Of a stretch of 64,000 bases of DNA, positions 60,452-64,000 are shown in pieces. Position numbers and translations under genes: made by a program. Each line of letters starts with the position of its first letter. The stretch's first letter is position 1. This DNA comes from Blastocystis hominis. Lineage: Eukaryota; Sar; Bigyra; Opalinata; Blastocystidae. Below the pieces are notes generated by a model. The model did no database searches, had not been told where the DNA came from, and saw only the letters and a program-made list of their open reading frames with translations. Location of the stretch: positions 576,323 through 640,322 of the forward strand of contig NW_013171817.1 in the NCBI RefSeq assembly GCF_000151665.1, in the 5' to 3' direction.

Positions 60452-63400
60452 GTCAATAACCTTCGGTTTCTAATGATAAGAAAATGAATGATTATTTAAG
60501 AAAATTTTCATTTATATTATTTTAGTATGGTATGTAATAATCAATTGTATTTGCTATTTGTACAATACTTGAGTTACGAATAAATATATCTGATTACTCT
60601 GAACAAAATACGAATCATAAAAAACTCGTTAATTGAATTGCTTGCATTTATTATTGTAATGTAGTGCATAATTTTAGGGAAAAAGAATAATTTCAACTTT
60701 AAAATATAAGGAATTATAGGTATTTCGTATACTCGCTTTTTCCATCCCTTTATCTATTATGTCATACATACACTTCAAATTGAAATACTCCACAATAAGA
60801 ATGGATCCTTCACGATATTTGAATCCATTTAACAATAGAGTGACCATACTTGATTTGCAATTTGGAGAGGTTGTATAGAATTCATAACGATTTCTATTGA
60901 TATGAGTAGTTGAATAGCTAAATCTCTGATTAGCAGTTTCTCTATGTTGAAGTTTAGTATGTGGTGTAGAATATTGAAAATTAAGAAAAATCATTTCTTT
61001 CTGCTGATCAATCTTTAAGGCATTATTTCAATATTGTTGTTCTTATCATACTTTATGGTTTGGGATGAATACTGTTTTTGTAGCAATCTTTGTTTCAAAG
61101 AAATATAAAAATAATAGTATTTTGTAGGATTTCTTTCTATTTACAGATAGGATTATTTGTATTCACGTCTGCTTTTTGTATTTTCAACTTATTATGTAAG
61201 AACGAACAAGAAAGCTTGCGTATCGTTTTGGATACTTTTAGTAATAACTCACATCATAATAAAACCATTTATGAGTATATAACATGTTCTGTCATATAGT
61301 TCGATGCAATTAGAGTATTAATTAATTCTCTGAAAGGAATATAAAGATTTCATTATACAAAATCAAAAAAGACAACAATAGTATTTTGTATATAAGTGAT
61401 ATATGGAATATAGCGATAATACACCAAAAGACACTTTAAATATATTTTTTTCGTGCTTTAGTTATTTCTTATTTTTCTTCGATATATTTTAAAGTAAATT
61501 TAGAATGTAATTGTTTTAATACGAGTTAAGTAAATAGTATGCGTAAATAATGGTGTTATGTCAAAAGTTGTGAAATTTCAAAATTTCTATTTTGTGATAC
61601 CAATTATTATTATTATGAGTTATAAATGTTGTATTCAACTATTATGGCAATTGGCTAATATTGCTATGTAGTTTACTTTGTGATATTATTCACGACAATA
61701 GAAAAAGAGTGAAGTTATAAATGGTATGGTTTGTTGTATGTTTTCAAATACACGAAAATTTGTTTTATATATATATTTCATATTGCAAACTTCCCAATAC
61801 ATAATAGTATGTTCTATACTAATTACTGATTCTATGCGAAACATATCGTACTGTAATATTTGATATTCAACGATTGTTTTGGATTTAATAATGAGGTTGA
61901 TACAACAACTTGTTATTTGCCGTATTATCATTATTAGAATTATTATACGTCTTTTTGGTTATGTAGTTGTTAAATTAGATAATAATAATAAAATAGCACA
62001 TTTTAAATGCCCTTATTGATTCTAATAATGAAAGTAGTTGTTGTTTGTATACATTTTTATTTCACTCACGGTTTCAATGCAATCGTTTGGCATGTAGTTG
62101 CATTTCTATCCAATTCTAATAAATGAGTTGTTTTATTATGAGTGTCATGCTTTCGCCTGTTTACTAATTATTGGTAAATCACAAATATAGTTGTTGATGA
62201 TAATTATAGTTAAAATAAAAATAAGAAAATGCTATTTTCCATATTTATGGGAGTTTCATATTATATATATATTGTGTGATATTATTTTATACATACATTT
62301 TTTCTCAATCTATACATACTATCTTTAGTAATCACTATATCATTGACATTTCATGCAATGTTTTTATGAGTTATCTACATTCTCTTGGTTTTCTACTATT
62401 AATATAAGTCATTTTGTATGTTGAACTCTTTAATATTCATTTTTTGAGGTATTTTCGGGTTCTATTATTATTATTTGGCATACTAGATTGAGAAATCGCA
62501 TGCACCGTTGTGTATATTCATATATTGCGGTAAATACTAATTTTCGAAATGAATTATAATATTATTTACTTTATCTCTGTAGATGACTGTCAATTCCTTT
62601 TTACGCTATAATTAAATTATTGTAAATTACTACGATGTTAATGTATCTTATATCTACAAGTATTATGCCTAAATTTACCGTAGATTTGCTTTTTTCTTTG
62701 CTTTTCCAAAATTGATCATTATCTACTGGTGTATTTCGATTATTTATAAAGGAAAAAATAATGGAAGAAATTACTACAAGATGTAGAAGTGTTATATTAC
62801 ATTCCATACAGCTCAGAAAACAATAATTGAAAGGTATACATCAATTAGGATGAGAAAAATAAAAAGAAATAGCAAATATGTAGTAATAATAAAAGGTTTA
62901 TAATCATAAAAAATAGAATATGCGTTCTATAAATTCAAGCATTGGATTATTATTTATTTTTTATGCAGAATATAGTATAAAACAGATATCTGCATCAACA
63001 ATATAAGAATCACACTCGATGCTGCAGTAATGAAAGATTTCTATGTAATGATAGCTCATATTGCTTTTTTGAAGAGTATAATGTATATGTATAATTTCAA
63101 TAATATATTGAAAGTTCAGAAAATACTCGAAAACTAAGAATATTGAAGTATATTATACATATATTTTATAGTATAATATGGAAAAATTTTCTATTGGAAA
63201 ATAGTAAGGCTTCATATGAAGAGTATATTGAGGCTTATATTCCACACATTCTATATGAGCACATGACAAAGAAATTAAAATATACAACCAAAAAACAACA
63301 AAAACAAAAACAAAAACAAAAACAACTATATATATATATATATATATATATTTGTTTTGCAATATAATAATAATAATTATTTTTTACTTTTGTCTTAATC

Positions 63401-64000
63401 ATAGTAAAAGTGATAGTTATAGTATACACTATTTATGGTGCTTACTAATTTACACTTTGTGTGAAACCTATGTTTCTCCTCAATTGTAGTAAAACATAAC
63501 TATTCTTTCGTTTTACTTATAAATTGTGAACATTCAAAAATAGTACTATCTAATAAAGAAAGCACAATATTTATACTCTTACTGTTTGCACAAATAGTTT
63601 AACACCACTTATGTCTTTATTTTTATATATTACACAATAATGGAGATTTCTATGGATGCATGATGCAAATAACCTTCAATGCACCATACATTCTTTTGGT
63701 ATGTGTTATTAAACGGTAAATCAATCAATAAGCATATTTATCATATAAGAATCAATATATGTTGCATAACAGCCATTATATGAACTATAGTTTGCATGTG
63801 ATATTGTATACTATAATGAAACTATCATAATATCACATGCATGGCATATTTTTTTTATTTTTTATATGTTTTTTTATCACTTTTTTTTTATATTCCTTTT
63901 CCTTTTTTATATCACCAGAGTCCTCCCATTTATGTCGTGAACAAATGATGACAATTATTTAATAAAATATGCCTCTACAACGGTATACTTCCCCTGGCAC
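60452..64000. other. AT-rich terminal region
   Basis: No firm gene. A plus-strand frame at 61090-61299 encodes 69 residues with a hydrophobic segment (IGLFVFTSAFCIFNLL) and could be the anchor exon of another decayed glycosyltransferase. A minus-strand frame at 60674-60994 has no recognised motif. Confidence 0.45.
63290..63354. repeat. CAAAAA microsatellite followed by (AT)n
   Basis: Five or so ACAAAA units run into about 13 AT dinucleotides. Open frames over it on both strands are repeat translations. Confidence 0.9.

Noticed and set aside
63143-63429. Frames over the CAAAAA/(AT)n tract
   Set aside because: Pure translation of microsatellites on both strands.

Overview
The window is eukaryotic nuclear DNA, most likely from Blastocystis or a close opalinate stramenopile. 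I infer this from three things in the sequence. First, almost every gene is cut by GT-AG introns of only about 27-34 nt, whose removal restores conserved proteins. Second, the motif TGTTTGTT lies just downstream of many genes. Third, two genes (WDR24 and a PH-domain kinase) have no genomic stop before that motif, but a T or TG sits exactly 4 nt upstream of it, so the poly(A) tail would complete the stop codon. Klimes, Elias and colleagues described this for Blastocystis. All splice sites here were worked out by hand and have not been tested against RNA.

1-25.5 kb is a dense, higher-GC housekeeping block. In order: ankyrin-repeat gene (partial), eS12, an AZUL+PUB ubiquitin-type protein, a GH85 cytosolic endo-beta-N-acetylglucosaminidase, a 12-bp minisatellite, then three minus-strand genes head-to-tail (PH-kinase, WDR24 of GATOR2, and a membrane-anchored protein of unknown function). 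A 1.6-kb near-identical inverted duplication of an SPFH/stomatin-like gene flanks ribulose-phosphate 3-epimerase. After it come tRNA-Gln(CUG), a third SPFH gene, an ArfGAP protein, the OLA1/YchF ATPase, a DDX5/Dbp2-type RNA helicase and a DDT-PHD chromatin protein.

25.7-64 kb is strikingly AT-rich and gene-poor. It holds about ten glycosyltransferase-like genes from at least five families: GT61-like, GT77/PF03407-like, three GT49/LARGE-like, three fucosyltransferase-like (one probably decayed), an unclassified GT-like gene, a GT-A-like gene and a DUF1647-like gene. Most start with a single N-terminal membrane anchor, as Golgi type II enzymes do. A LINE reverse-transcriptase fragment lies near 41 kb. 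A small housekeeping island at 56.0-58.8 kb carries eL8 (RPL7A), with a surprising in-frame TAG at a conserved Trp codon, and an unrecognised minus-strand gene. The last 3 kb is AT-rich with no supportable gene.

Taken together, the right two thirds looks like a fast-evolving glycan-building locus, and the left third contributes N-glycan turnover (ENGase), nutrient signalling (WDR24, PH-kinase) and translation genes. No bacterial, phage or CRISPR feature was seen.
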